DNA of 64,000 nt from UBA11524 sp965646445 (GCA_965646445.1 CBFFZW010000012.1:6160-70159), one strand, 5' to 3'. Shown: positions 7,510 through 16,154, numbered from the stretch's first letter. Numbers and translations are program-made. Notes: generated from the letters alone by a model not told the origin.

Positions 7510-9192
7510 TTACCGTTCCCTTGCCTCGCGGAAGACCTGGAGCATACCCTCCGGCGGATGGCGGAGCTGCTCCGCGGTGACGCACGCCAGGGTGGGAATG
7601 GCGCCATGCTCCCGATGAATCCGCAGCCTCAGCCGATTCTCCTCGGTGCTGCCATCCAGGCTGTGGTAGCCCACCGCCAGGCAGAGATCGCCCCACAAAT
7701 ATTGGTTCAGGTCGATGCCGCCGGTTCGGTCAAGGCCGGGATGATTATGGACGTAGGATTCAAACAGGTGTACCTGCGCGAAGGTCTGCGTCTGCATGGT
7801 AAGCTCATTCAGGCCCTCGCCGCCGATGGCCGTTCCCCCATGAAGCTGAGCCAGATAGCGCTGCAGCCGCATCACGCCCTCCATGGGCGTCTGGTTGTTC
7901 ACCAGGCAGTTGCGCAGGTTCATCGTCACATGCGATACATCGGTGAAGATGCAGTCCAGGTCGAAGTCCTCGATCACCCCCTGCAGCGATTCCCGCAGAA
8001 GCGAGTGCCACATGGGCTGGGCCGCGTGCAGCTTGACCATGGTGCAGCAGCGGCCGCTGTTTTGCAGGCGCAGGTTGTCCATGGGGACAGGGCGCATACC
8101 CTTTTCATCCCGGCTCCAGCCCAGGCGTCTGTCGGTTTCCACATCCCGGTAAGCAAAGTCCGCCAGCAAGGGATAAGCGCTGTGGGCGGGGTCGATCTCC
8201 ATGATGTTGGCGTGGGGCGCGATATGGTAGCCCATTTTCCGGGCCTTTCGGATCATGGAGGCTCCCCGCTGGGACGGCTTGTACACGGGATAATTCCGGT
8301 CGTAGTCATCGCTGCGCCACCAGGGAAAATGCAGCAGCGTTCTGCGCGGCTCGGCATGGCAAGCAAGCGCGTCCAGGAAGCTTTCGTCGCAGGGCGTCCA
8401 TGAGACGCACAGCGACAGGTCGCGCATCCAGTCAGGCCGCCACGGCCTGCGGACATCCAGCTGATAGGCGCCGTAAAGCCACTGGCGGTAGGCGGAAGCC
8501 GGAGCATGCCAGTCGCCGCTGAAGGCGCCAATCCGCCAGACCAGCCCGCCGGCGGACAGGTTATCTTCGATGGGCCCGAAGGCCTGGGTATCCAGGGCGA
8601 GGCGGCCGCCGTCAGACGGGTCAAAGGACAAAGCCTTGGGGGTGTAGCGGCTGTCCTGCGTCCAGAGCATCAGGCTATCCCGCCGTCCCTCCAGGATGAC
8701 GAAGCCCGCCTCCCATCGGAAGGGCCATTCGTTCCACGAGGGCATGATGAGCGGGTCGTCCATGCTGAGGCGGACGCCCTGCCACAGCGGCGCGATCACC
8801 TGAACGCCGTCCTTCCGCCAGCCGGTGAAGGCATAGCGAACCGACCGCAGGCCCCGGCGGGCCGAGTAGGCGCTGGGCTCAATGCACAATTCGCCCGTCT
8901 GCCTGTCCTCGGAAAAAACGATGACGCCGCTTCCTTCCCAGCCCTCAACACGCATTTCCACCATGTTCTCCGTGACCTGGAACAGGGAGACGCGCCCGTA
9001 CTCGGCACAGGCGACATCCACCGCCTCGCCTCCTTTGAATAGCAATTGCAGCGGCGGTCTGCGGCTTGGCGCGCGGTCGATCCACGTCGTGCTGGTCTGT
9101 TTGCTGCGCAGCAGGGTGATTTCCCCGTGGTCAATGATCCCTGACAGCAAGGGCGTATCCACGAGGATGGTCTGTCCGTCGATTTTCAGCAT
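7510..9192 (-). CDS. Putative glycoside hydrolase, DUF6259-like
   Basis: A 560-residue cytoplasmic protein without a signal peptide. The N-terminal about 250 residues look like a beta-sandwich. The rest resembles a (beta/alpha)8 glycosidase barrel, with the segments LLHFPWWRSDDYDRNYPVYKPS, YHIAPHANIMEID, DLDCIFTDVSH and AIGGEGLNELTMQ. The Asp in FTD and the Glu in GGEGLNE are candidate catalytic acids. The layout resembles proteins annotated as DUF6259. Assignment rests on overall look and not on a search. It sits 21 bases upstream of nothing else but follows a sugar permease gene on the same strand, so it probably degrades an imported oligosaccharide. Confidence 0.6.
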   Translation of the reverse strand: MLKIDGQTILVDTPLLSGIIDHGEITLLRSKQTSTTWIDRAPSRRPPLQLLFKGGEAVDVACAEYGRVSLFQVTENMVEMRVEGWEGSGVIVFSEDRQTGELCIEPSAYSARRGLRSVRYAFTGWRKDGVQVIAPLWQGVRLSMDDPLIMPSWNEWPFRWEAGFVILEGRRDSLMLWTQDSRYTPKALSFDPSDGGRLALDTQAFGPIEDNLSAGGLVWRIGAFSGDWHAPASAYRQWLYGAYQLDVRRPWRPDWMRDLSLCVSWTPCDESFLDALACHAEPRRTLLHFPWWRSDDYDRNYPVYKPSQRGASMIRKARKMGYHIAPHANIMEIDPAHSAYPLLADFAYRDVETDRRLGWSRDEKGMRPVPMDNLRLQNSGRCCTMVKLHAAQPMWHSLLRESLQGVIEDFDLDCIFTDVSHVTMNLRNCLVNNQTPMEGVMRLQRYLAQLHGGTAIGGEGLNELTMQTQTFAQVHLFESYVHNHPGLDRTGGIDLNQYLWGDLCLAVGYHSLDGSTEENRLRLRIHREHGAIPTLACVTAEQLRHPPEGMLQVFREARER

Positions 9193-9213
9193 GATGCCTG
9201 CTCCTTTCGCCGG

Positions 9214-10101
9214 TCATTCCTTGACCGCGCCCACCACGATGCCCTTGACGAAATACTTCTGGAGGAAGGGATACACGCACATGATGGGCAGCGTGCCGAG
9301 AAAGACCTGGGCCATCCGCAGGGTCACGTCATCCACGCTGGACAGCTTTTCAAGATCCTCCTGGGTCATGTACATCTTGGCGGTGTTGGAAACGCTGATG
9401 GCCTGGCGCAGATAGGTCGCCAGAGGATAATTCGCGGGCTTGTTCATGTACATCTGCCCGTCGAACCAGGAGTTCCAGGGCCCGGTGGCCGTGAACAGCA
9501 CAATGGTGGCAATGGACGGCAGGGACAGGGGCAGAACAATCTGCAAAAGAACCCGCACATGGCCCGCGCCGTCCAGAAAGGCGGCTTCCTCCAGCGCCTT
9601 GGGAATGCCCCGGAAAAAGTTCATCATCATCACCACGCGCCCCACGTTGCACAGCCCCGGCAGAATCAGCACCCAGAAGTTGTTCAGCAGGCCCAGCTGG
9701 CGGATGACGAAATAGTAGGGAATCAGGCCGCCGCCGAAGAACATGGTGAAGGCGAAATACCAGGCGTAGACGGTGCGGCCATGCAGCACATGGCCCGGCT
9801 TGGACAGCGGGTATGCGGTGATGACGCACATGATTGTTTCCAGCACGGTACCGATGACCACGCGCCTGACGGTGATCCACATGGCCTTGAAAAATTCCGC
9901 CTTTTCCAGCAGATAGCCGCAGGCCTGCAGCGTGAAGCCCCGGGGAAAAATGCCCACCTGTCCGGCGGCGGCAAAGCGGGCCTCCGACAGCGATACGGCC
10001 AGCATGTGCAGCAGAGGCATCAGGCTGATGAACATCAGGAAGGCAAGAAACAGATAGTTGATACAATCAAAGCACAGGGCGCTTTTTTTCCTTTTCATCA
10101 T
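9214..10101 (-). CDS. Carbohydrate ABC transporter permease, LplC/YtcP type (CUT1)
   Basis: A 295-residue integral membrane protein with about six hydrophobic segments, the first at residues 12-33 (LFLAFLMFISLMPLLHMLAVSLSEA). The cytoplasmic EAA loop is EEAAFLDGAGHVRVLLQIVLPLSLPSIATI, and the C-terminus KYFVKGIVVGAVKE is typical of the LplC/YtcP branch, which import oligosaccharides or glycans. It follows the truncated partner permease by 12 bases. No solute-binding protein gene remains in this locus, and one was probably lost with the missing 5' part of the operon, so this transporter is unlikely to work alone. Confidence 0.88.
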   Translation of the reverse strand: MMKRKKSALCFDCINYLFLAFLMFISLMPLLHMLAVSLSEARFAAAGQVGIFPRGFTLQACGYLLEKAEFFKAMWITVRRVVIGTVLETIMCVITAYPLSKPGHVLHGRTVYAWYFAFTMFFGGGLIPYYFVIRQLGLLNNFWVLILPGLCNVGRVVMMMNFFRGIPKALEEAAFLDGAGHVRVLLQIVLPLSLPSIATIVLFTATGPWNSWFDGQMYMNKPANYPLATYLRQAISVSNTAKMYMTQEDLEKLSSVDDVTLRMAQVFLGTLPIMCVYPFLQKYFVKGIVVGAVKE

Positions 10102-10113
10102 GGCTGTCTCACC

Positions 10114-10497
10114 TCAGAAGATGCGGTAATCGCTGACCTTGTAGGCCATGTAGTAGCTTCCGCCCACCAGGAGCAGCCCCACGACGGAGCGGATCAGGCT
10201 CAGGGCGGAGGACACGCCGTAGTTGCCGTCCACCATGCCCAGGCGGTAAATGAAGGTGTCCAGCACGTCCGCCGAATCATAGACCAGGGGGTTGTACATC
10301 AGGTAAATCTGGTCGAAGCCGGCGCTCAGCAATCCGCCGATGGACAATACCGTCAGCAGCACGATGATGGGGCGGATGGCGGGCAGCGTAACGTGCCAGG
10401 CTTGGCGAAGCCGTCCCGCGCCGTCCATGATGGCCGCCTCGTACAGCGCGGGGTCGGTGCCGGCGATGGCCGCGGAGTAAACGATGGTGTTGTATAA
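10114..10497 (-). pseudogene. 5'-truncated carbohydrate ABC permease, LplB type
   Basis: From about residue YNTIVYSAAIAGTDPALYEAAIMDGAGRLRQAWHVTLP onward this is a normal LplB-like C-terminal half. It includes the EAA loop, DVLDTFIYRLGMVDGNYGVSSAL and a terminal membrane helix. Upstream of about 10497 the frame ceases to resemble a permease, and the other strand becomes a phage portal gene. The N-terminal about 160 residues, with the first membrane helices, are absent here and are not found at the far end of the phage region. The gene is therefore broken by a deletion or rearrangement, or by an assembly join. Confidence 0.85.
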
Positions 10498-11854
10498 GCG
10501 CAGCGACGTCTTCCGGCAGATGCTCCGCCTGTCCCGGTACTTCCGGGGCGAAAACCCTTCCCTTGACGACAAATATATGCTGCGCTTCAACTCAACCACG
10601 GAGGAGAAGACGGAGACGGACGCCGCCGGGAACGAGATCAAGCGGAAGGTGATCCGCCCCGTGCGGCAGCAGATTGCCGGAAACCGCATCGCTTCCGGGA
10701 TGATCGCCCGCCTCGTCATCCAGCGCAACCAATTCCTTTTGGGCGGCGGCGTCACCATGGCCAACCCGGAGGACAAGCAGCGCCTTGGCTATGGTTTTGA
10801 CCGCGCCCTCCAGCAGCTTGGCGAGCTGGCCCTTGTCCAGGGCGTCAGCTACGGCTTTTGGACGGGTGCGCGCCTTGAGGTGCTGGCCGCCGCCAAGGAC
10901 CCGGGAAGCGGCTGCTTCGGCCTCATGGACGAGCGGACGGGGGATGTCATGGCGGCGGTACAGTTCTGGCAGCTGAACCGCTCCAAGCCCATGTATGTCC
11001 GGCTTTTTGAGCCGGACGGCTACACGCTTTTGCGCCAGGGAGAAAGGCGCCTGGAAGAGGAAGCCCCCAAACGACCCTACCGGCTGCGGGTGCTCCGGGA
11101 CGGCCTGGGTGAGACCATTGTCGGCGGCGATAACCCGCCCGCGCTCCCGGTCGTGCCCTTCTACGCCAACCAGGAGCGGAGGAGCGAAATCACCCCCGCA
11201 GTCCTCAGCAAGGTGGACGCCTACGACCGCATCCTGTCAGACTACGGCGACAACCTTGACCGGGCCAACGATGTGTATTGGGTGCTCAACAACTTCGGCG
11301 GGGATGACGAGCAGGCCCTTGCGTGCATCCGCAAAATCCAGGAGTACAAGCTTGCGCTCACCCGGTCGGACGGCCTTGGCGGTCAAGCAAGCGCCGAGCC
11401 GCGGACCATCGAGGTGCCCTATGAGGCCCGGAGCAAGGCCCTGACGCTGCTGGAACGCAACATCTACCAGGACTTCATGGCCCTCAGCATGGACGAGCTC
11501 ACCGGCGGCAGCCTGACCAATGTGGCCATCCAGGCCGCGACGATGAACCTTGGCATGGCCTGCGACCGCTACGAGTGGGAGGTTCACGCCTTTGTTCAGC
11601 GGGTGGCCGCGCTGGCGGGCGTCCAGACGGAGGAGATCGCCTTCAAGCGGCAAAACGTGCTCAATCGCTCGGAGATCGTCGCGGACATCCTGAGCATGGC
11701 AAGCTACATCGACCGGGAAACGGCCCTGCGGCTCAATCCCTACATTGAGCAGGACGATGTCCCCGCCATCCTGGAACGCCTGGACGCGGAGGACGTGAGC
11801 GGTCTGAGCGGAACGGACGCGCTGCAAAGGGTCATGGAAAGCGGAACGCCATAA
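10484..11854 (+). CDS. Phage portal protein (SPP1 gp6-like), possibly 5'-truncated
   Basis: About 456 residues. The body reads as an SPP1 gp6/Phage_prot_Gp6-type portal: VIRPVRQQIAGNRIASGMIARLVIQRNQFLLGGGV, then QLGELALVQGVSYGFW, LPVVPFYANQERRSEI, the stem helix DRILSDYGDNLDRANDVYWVLNN and LTGGSLTNVAIQAATMNL. The portal forms the dodecameric DNA gate of the procapsid. The first five codons overlap the antisense of the permease remnant, so the true N-terminus was probably lost or the start is one of the early internal ATGs. No terminase precedes it. A 26-base gap separates it from MuF. Confidence 0.85.
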   Translation: MVLYKRSDVFRQMLRLSRYFRGENPSLDDKYMLRFNSTTEEKTETDAAGNEIKRKVIRPVRQQIAGNRIASGMIARLVIQRNQFLLGGGVTMANPEDKQRLGYGFDRALQQLGELALVQGVSYGFWTGARLEVLAAAKDPGSGCFGLMDERTGDVMAAVQFWQLNRSKPMYVRLFEPDGYTLLRQGERRLEEEAPKRPYRLRVLRDGLGETIVGGDNPPALPVVPFYANQERRSEITPAVLSKVDAYDRILSDYGDNLDRANDVYWVLNNFGGDDEQALACIRKIQEYKLALTRSDGLGGQASAEPRTIEVPYEARSKALTLLERNIYQDFMALSMDELTGGSLTNVAIQAATMNLGMACDRYEWEVHAFVQRVAALAGVQTEEIAFKRQNVLNRSEIVADILSMASYIDRETALRLNPYIEQDDVPAILERLDAEDVSGLSGTDALQRVMESGTP

Positions 11855-11880
11855 CGCGGCGTCTTGTGAGGTGATGAGAC

Positions 11881-13272
11881 ATGGACGCAGACCGGCGGGG
11901 CGACCTGATGGAAAAGCAGCTGCTTTCGCGTCTGATGAAGGTCTACAACGACGCCCTTGCGGAGACCATACGCCGAATTAAACCCTTTTTGGTCAAAGTA
12001 AGGCAGGTTGAACGCGGTGAGATCAGCCCCCCCGCCTACTATACGCAGACGGACGCTGTGGACGAATGGGAAAAGGCCTACGTCACCGAGCAGATCAGGA
12101 CGGAGGACGTTGTCGGCAAAACAGCCCGGACGCTTGACGAGGCGGGAAAGAAAGCCTCAGACCTCATCTTCGACGCCATGGTTGACGTTTACCTTCTCAA
12201 TCTGACAGCCTCGAGGGAAACGATCCAGCTGGAAGCGGCCGAATCAGGCAAGACGCCCTACGTTGCCCCGACCCTGACAGAGCGGGAAGTCCGCATCATC
12301 CTCCGGGACAAACAGGGGCCGTTCTCAAAGATCGCGTATATGAACCTTGGCGCGAACCCGGCTGTCAGGCGAAGGCTGCAAGAGGCCATGGCCAGGGAGG
12401 TCGCCAGCGGCAAGGGACAGGACGCCATGATCCAAAGCATACGGGAGATCGCGGGCATGAGCTTCCGCCAAGCCAAGCGCGTTGCCCAGACCGAGCGGAC
12501 GCGCGTCCAGGGCGAGGCCCGGTATGAGGCAGGCCAGGAGGCGGAGGCCAACGGTATCCGTGTGTACAACGAGTGGCGGTGCAAGTTTGACAACAGCCGC
12601 GACGCGCACATGGAGCGCCATGGGAAGAAGGCCCTATCCGGCCAGGTCTTCCCCGGCAGCGTCATGCGCTTTCCCGGCGACCCCAACGGCCCCGCCAAGG
12701 AGGTCATCAATTGCCATTGCATCATGGTGCAGCATGTGCTTCTCCAGGGGGAGACGATCGACGAGGAGGGGAATGTTGTCCAAGGAAGCAATATACAAAA
12801 TACCGAGATCAGCCCAAATATCGAATTGCCAACTCCAAGAAGCCGTGATATGATGGATAAGAACACGGATGATGCGGAGGTTCCTGGCGTGCATATTATT
12901 GGTAAGCTTGATCGTTCAATTTATAGGGTTGTTTCGCCAGATATTACAACGGACGATGTCATTATCACGGATGAGAGGATTCAACACATCCGCGAGAGAC
13001 ATCCAAACGATTTCGAAATGTACGAATCCATTATGAAGAAGGCAATAGTCGACCCTGACTATATCATTCATACGGATGCACCTAAGACAGCCTTTGTGTT
13101 GAAAGAAGATCAGAAAGATGGGATCACGACAAGGCTGATCCTTAGGCTTCAAACAAGCACAGACGAAATTGGAAGAAAAAATTCTGTCATAACTTTCCAG
13201 TATGTAAAAGAGAAGGAGTACCGGAGACTTATCAGAAACAAAAAAATACTTTACAAGAAGGACGGACTATAG
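11881..13272 (+). CDS. MuF-type minor head protein fused to a PBECR-type nuclease toxin domain
   Basis: A 463-residue protein starting at an ATG with GAGGTGATGAG upstream. Residues 1-295 are the MuF/SPP1 gp7 head-morphogenesis part, with the conserved ERTRVQGEARYEAGQ-A, EWRCKFDNSRDAHMERH-GK and NCHC segments. Residues about 320-463 match the PBECR group (phage Barnase/EndoU/colicin/RelE-like nucleases): VVSPDITTDDVIITDERIQHIRERHPNDFEMY, then DPDYIIHTDAP and TTRLILRLQT. Such domains ride in the virion on MuF and are thought to enter the host as toxins. The coding sequence turns AT-rich at about 12780, exactly where the toxin part begins, so the domain was acquired separately. No protein immunity gene follows. 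Confidence 0.85.
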   Translation: MDADRRGDLMEKQLLSRLMKVYNDALAETIRRIKPFLVKVRQVERGEISPPAYYTQTDAVDEWEKAYVTEQIRTEDVVGKTARTLDEAGKKASDLIFDAMVDVYLLNLTASRETIQLEAAESGKTPYVAPTLTEREVRIILRDKQGPFSKIAYMNLGANPAVRRRLQEAMAREVASGKGQDAMIQSIREIAGMSFRQAKRVAQTERTRVQGEARYEAGQEAEANGIRVYNEWRCKFDNSRDAHMERHGKKALSGQVFPGSVMRFPGDPNGPAKEVINCHCIMVQHVLLQGETIDEEGNVVQGSNIQNTEISPNIELPTPRSRDMMDKNTDDAEVPGVHIIGKLDRSIYRVVSPDITTDDVIITDERIQHIRERHPNDFEMYESIMKKAIVDPDYIIHTDAPKTAFVLKEDQKDGITTRLILRLQTSTDEIGRKNSVITFQYVKEKEYRRLIRNKKILYKKDGL

Positions 13273-13278
13273 TATAAT
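13250..13278 (+). promoter_or_regulatory. Promoter for the structured RNA
   Basis: TTTACA (13250-13255), a 17-base spacer and a perfect TATAAT (13273-13278) straddle the stop codon of the MuF-toxin gene. Predicted initiation falls near 13285, where the first long stem begins. Confidence 0.65.
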
Positions 13279-13284
13279 AAGGTA

Positions 13285-13433
13285 GCGGAGGTATCACTGT
13301 GGTGGTAAACGCAGTCCCAACCACACGCCGCTGGTATTGACAGGGGAAACCCGAGAGATGCAGGAACCGGGACACCTGCCAGTGATCCTCCGCCGGAACA
13401 AAAGACAAGCCGCCTCGGCATTGCCAAGGCGGT
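13285..13433 (+). ncRNA. Candidate structured RNA between phage toxin and head gene
   Basis: No gene fits this 187-base gap. GCGGAGGTATCACTG (13285-13299) pairs with CAGTGATCCTCCGC (13380-13393) over 14 base pairs with one bulged T. Inside are a TGTGG/CCACA hairpin, GGG-GAAA-CCC and GCAGG/CCTGC, so it folds as a closed multi-branch junction. A second hairpin (CCGCCTCGGC with GCCAAGGCGG, 13411-13433) follows. I could not match it to a known riboswitch or ribozyme consensus. Confidence 0.55.
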
Positions 13434-13459
13434 ATTTCTATACCCATAAGGAGGACGTC

Positions 13460-13819
13460 ATGCCGGTTAAGGTCGAGTTTGAAAACAATGAAAACATCAT
13501 CAAGGTTCGCCTTGACGGCAATGTCAGGCAGGCCCTTGAAGCCATGGGCATAGAGGCCGTCGCGCTGATCCAGGGCGGCATGGAAACCCTGTACGGCAAG
13601 CCCATACGCGACACGTCCACCCTCATGGGAAGCATGGATCATGCCGTAAGAAGCAACAATAAAGTCGACGTAGGAACCGACATCGAGTACGGCAAGTATG
13701 TCCATGAAGGGACAAGCCGGATGAAAGGAAGGCCGTTCATCCGGGACAGCATCATTCAGCCCACCGCGCAGGACCGTCTCAGACAGGTCGCGGAGGAAGC
13801 GCTGAAACAAGGCTTCTGA
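13460..13819 (+). CDS. HK97 gp10-like head/tail protein
   Basis: A 119-residue protein starting at an ATG with AAGGAGG upstream. The segment MGSMDHAVRSNNKVDVGTDIEYGKYVHEGTSRMKGRPFIRDSI is the hallmark of HK97 gp10-like minor head or neck proteins (VG-----YA-YVE-GT----A-PF--PA). It is normally a head-tail joining component next to connectors. Here it is placed early, between MuF and the scaffold, with an intervening structured spacer. The neighbouring toxin cassette has thus been inserted in an otherwise ordinary head operon. Confidence 0.8.
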   Translation: MPVKVEFENNENIIKVRLDGNVRQALEAMGIEAVALIQGGMETLYGKPIRDTSTLMGSMDHAVRSNNKVDVGTDIEYGKYVHEGTSRMKGRPFIRDSIIQPTAQDRLRQVAEEALKQGF

Positions 13820-13834
13820 CAAACCCCCGGCAAT

Positions 13835-13870
13835 AACAGCCACGGCGAAGCACGGCCGCGGTTGTTTTTG
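13835..13870 (+). terminator. Intrinsic terminator after gp10-like gene
   Basis: AACAGCC-A-CGGC pairs with GCCG-C-GGTTGTT around a short loop and is followed by TTTTTG. Confidence 0.6.
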
Positions 13871-13925
13871 TATACATTTTTCCGGCCCAAAGCACCGGGC
13901 CCCAAAGCAAAGGAGAGGAAAAACA

Positions 13926-14501
13926 ATGGCACAACTTACAAGGAAATTCTTGAAGGCTCTTGGCATGGAGGACGACGCGAAAATTGACGAGATCATCACT
14001 GCCCACACCGACACCCTTGACGCCATCAAGCAGGAGCGCGATACCCTGAAGGATGAAAGCGCCAAGCTGGCCGAGGCACTGGCCAGGGAGGAGACGCTGA
14101 AAACCAGGGTCGCCGAGCTGGAAAGCGCGGGCGGGAAGGCAGCCGAGGTACAGGCCGCCTATGACGCCTACAAGGCACAGGTCGAAGGCGAGAAGCGCAC
14201 CGCCGCCATCACCGCCAAGGTGCGGGAGGCCATGCGCAGCGCCGGGGCGAACCCCAAGGCCCTCGACCTGCTGATGAAGGCCGTCCCCCTGGACAAGTTC
14301 GACCTTGACGGCGATACCCTCAAGGACGACAGCAAGGCGCTGGACGCGCTCAAGAGCCAGTACGCGGACTTCTTCGGCACAGTCGAGAACAAAGGCCCCG
14401 ACCACCTTGACCCGCCCAGCGGCGGCGAGGGCGGCGGGAGCAGCGCCGCGGCAAGGATCGCCAAGGCCTACCATGAGAGCCTTTACGGAAAAACAGAGTG
14501 A
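13926..14501 (+). CDS. Phage scaffold protein, GP20-like
   Basis: A 191-residue acidic, almost wholly helical protein with AAAGGAGAGG upstream of its ATG. Residues about 20-110 form a coiled coil (DTLDAIKQERDTLKDESAKLAEALAREETLKTRVAELE). The middle AAITAKVREAMRSAGANPKALDLLMKAV and the disordered C-terminus match phage minor structural protein GP20, the internal scaffold on which HK97-fold capsids assemble. It stands directly before the decoration and major capsid genes as expected. No separate head-maturation protease gene is visible. Confidence 0.88.
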   Translation: MAQLTRKFLKALGMEDDAKIDEIITAHTDTLDAIKQERDTLKDESAKLAEALAREETLKTRVAELESAGGKAAEVQAAYDAYKAQVEGEKRTAAITAKVREAMRSAGANPKALDLLMKAVPLDKFDLDGDTLKDDSKALDALKSQYADFFGTVENKGPDHLDPPSGGEGGGSSAAARIAKAYHESLYGKTE

Positions 14502-14506
14502 CCGCG

Positions 14507-14654
14507 ACGGACTTTTGTCCGGGGCGGGCGAAAACAGAGGGAGGCCGTAAGGCCGACTAAGCCTTAGGACAGCGCCGGAACGGCGATCCCGCAGGGCTGT
14601 ACCCAGCGCCCGGCCTTGCGCCGGGTGACGGGCGAAAACAGAGAGGAGAGAAAA
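14507..14654 (+). repeat. Modular GC-rich palindromic repeat, copy 3 (intergenic)
   Basis: The 155 bases between scaffold and decoration genes consist of several hairpins: GGAC-TTTT-GTCC, GGCC-GTAA-GGCC and CCGGC-CTTGC-GCCGG. Two copies of GGGCGAAAACAGA follow hairpins. It matches the block at 17506-17594 and shares the CGGGCG-AAAAC-G motif with copies 1 and 2. It encodes nothing. Confidence 0.6.
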
Positions 14655-14656
14655 AC

Positions 14657-15022
14657 ATGTCTTTCATCGACAACAACGCCAGCAAGGGCCGCGTCTATGC
14701 TCCCGGCTGGTTCCTGGCTGACAATGAGAATGTGGAGCGCAAGACCCGGCAGATGGCCCAGTCGGGCGCAACCACGGCGGAAAACGGCGGCAAGTACATC
14801 CCCATGGGCACGGTATGGCCCGCCAATGACGCAACGGCTGAGGGTATCGTCTACGAGGACGTTGACGTTACCACCGGCGATATGCCCGGCTCCGTCGTGA
14901 CCTTCGGCGTGGTCTACGAGGATCGTCTCCCCGTAACCATCGACGCCGCCGCCAAGACGGCGCTGACCGGCAAGGGCTTCCGCTTTATCGCCAAGTCCCC
15001 CGCCGTAACCCGACCCTACTAA
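14657..15022 (+). CDS. Phage head decoration protein
   Basis: A 121-residue protein with AGAGGAGAG before its ATG. It has the size and gene position of head decoration (lambda gpD-like or HDPD) proteins, which stud and stabilise expanded capsids. The pattern SGATTAENGGKYIPMGTVWPANDATAEGIVYEDVDVTTGDMPGSVVTFGVVYEDRLP, a string of short beta-strands, is typical of such proteins in Clostridial phages. It lies 19 bases before the major capsid gene. Confidence 0.8.
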   Translation: MSFIDNNASKGRVYAPGWFLADNENVERKTRQMAQSGATTAENGGKYIPMGTVWPANDATAEGIVYEDVDVTTGDMPGSVVTFGVVYEDRLPVTIDAAAKTALTGKGFRFIAKSPAVTRPY

Positions 15023-15041
15023 GAAAGGAGAAAGCAAAACC

Positions 15042-16142
15042 ATGGCTGAACGCTTCGAGAACAACATCCTTGGCCTCGTCCCCCAGCGGGATTGGCTGGA
15101 TGTCGGCTTTAACGTCACCCGCCCCAATGACCCCATCGACGGCCTTTTCGGCGACGAGCGCACGGATAACCTCATCGCCTACTGGGAGAGCATCGCCGCC
15201 GAGTATCAGATTCCGGTGATGGCGAAGTTCCACGCCTTCGATACCGAGGCCGAGCAGACCTTCCGCATCCCCATCGACAGCCACAACATCGAAAAGGGCC
15301 TCATCAAGGTCAAGATCAATCAGAGCGAGCGCCTACGTGCCCTGACCCGCAGCGGCGTGCAGAATTCCCAGCTTTATGATTACGTTCTTCGCGACGGTGT
15401 CCGCCTTGCCGAGCAGGTCTTCACCCGCTCCAAGGTCGCCAAGAATGAGCTGATGGCTACCGGCAAGGTCACCATCAATGAAAACAACCTCAGCACGCCC
15501 ATCGAATATGGCGTTACCGCCGACCAGACGAGCCTGGAAATCGACCTTTCGGACTCCGCCGACATTCCCGGCCAGATTCAGGACATCCTGGACAAGGCCA
15601 AGAAATTGGGCGTTACCATTTCCGGCATCATGACCTCCGGCCAGAATGTGAGCAAGCTCAAGCGCAACAAGGCCCTACAGACGGCCATCAACGGCAACAT
15701 CGGCGCGGGCGCAACGATCCGCAATACGGCCCTTGAAGCCTTCCTGCAGGAGGAATACGGCATCAACCGCGTCGTTGTCAACGATCTGACCTATGGCGCG
15801 GACGCTGGCATTGGCAGCAATGGCCGACCCACCATTACCCAGAAGCGGTATTACCCCGACGATAAGATCACCTTCTTCGCCGCGAATCCCTCCGGCCGCC
15901 TGGGCGTCGGCCTGTGGGGCGATCCGCCCGAAACGGATACGGGCATGCTGGGCGCAACGGCAAGCACCGTCAGCCCGTATGTGTACATCACGCAGTGGAT
16001 GGAAAAGGATCCCGCTGTGCTGTGGACGAAGGCCAGCGCCCTGTTTATCCCCGTTCTGTACAACCCGTCCTCGCTGTGGATTGCCACGGCCAAAAAGCCC
16101 GCGTCGAAGGCTCAGCCCGCGGCCGCCAAGGCGGCCAAGTAA
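15042..16142 (+). CDS. Major capsid protein, Phage_cap_E (lambda gpE) type
   Basis: A 366-residue protein with AGAAAGGAGAAAG upstream. It resembles the gpE branch of HK97-fold major capsid proteins: PVMAKFHAFDTEAEQTFRIPID, INQSERLRALTRSGVQNSQLYDYVLRDGVRLAEQVFTRSKVAKNELMATG, DLSDSADIPGQIQDILDKAKKLGVT and YGINRVVVNDLTY. The C-terminus is an Ala/Lys tail. It would form the icosahedral shell on the scaffold protein encoded upstream. The gene is intact, and its Shine-Dalgarno site and codon use match the neighbouring head genes. Confidence 0.92.
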   Translation: MAERFENNILGLVPQRDWLDVGFNVTRPNDPIDGLFGDERTDNLIAYWESIAAEYQIPVMAKFHAFDTEAEQTFRIPIDSHNIEKGLIKVKINQSERLRALTRSGVQNSQLYDYVLRDGVRLAEQVFTRSKVAKNELMATGKVTINENNLSTPIEYGVTADQTSLEIDLSDSADIPGQIQDILDKAKKLGVTISGIMTSGQNVSKLKRNKALQTAINGNIGAGATIRNTALEAFLQEEYGINRVVVNDLTYGADAGIGSNGRPTITQKRYYPDDKITFFAANPSGRLGVGLWGDPPETDTGMLGATASTVSPYVYITQWMEKDPAVLWTKASALFIPVLYNPSSLWIATAKKPASKAQPAAAKAAK

Positions 16143-16154
16143 GGAGGGAGCGGC

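Noticed and set aside
13410..13433. Terminator after the structured RNA
   Set aside because: The hairpin is good but is followed by TATTTCTA, not a T run, so termination there is uncertain.
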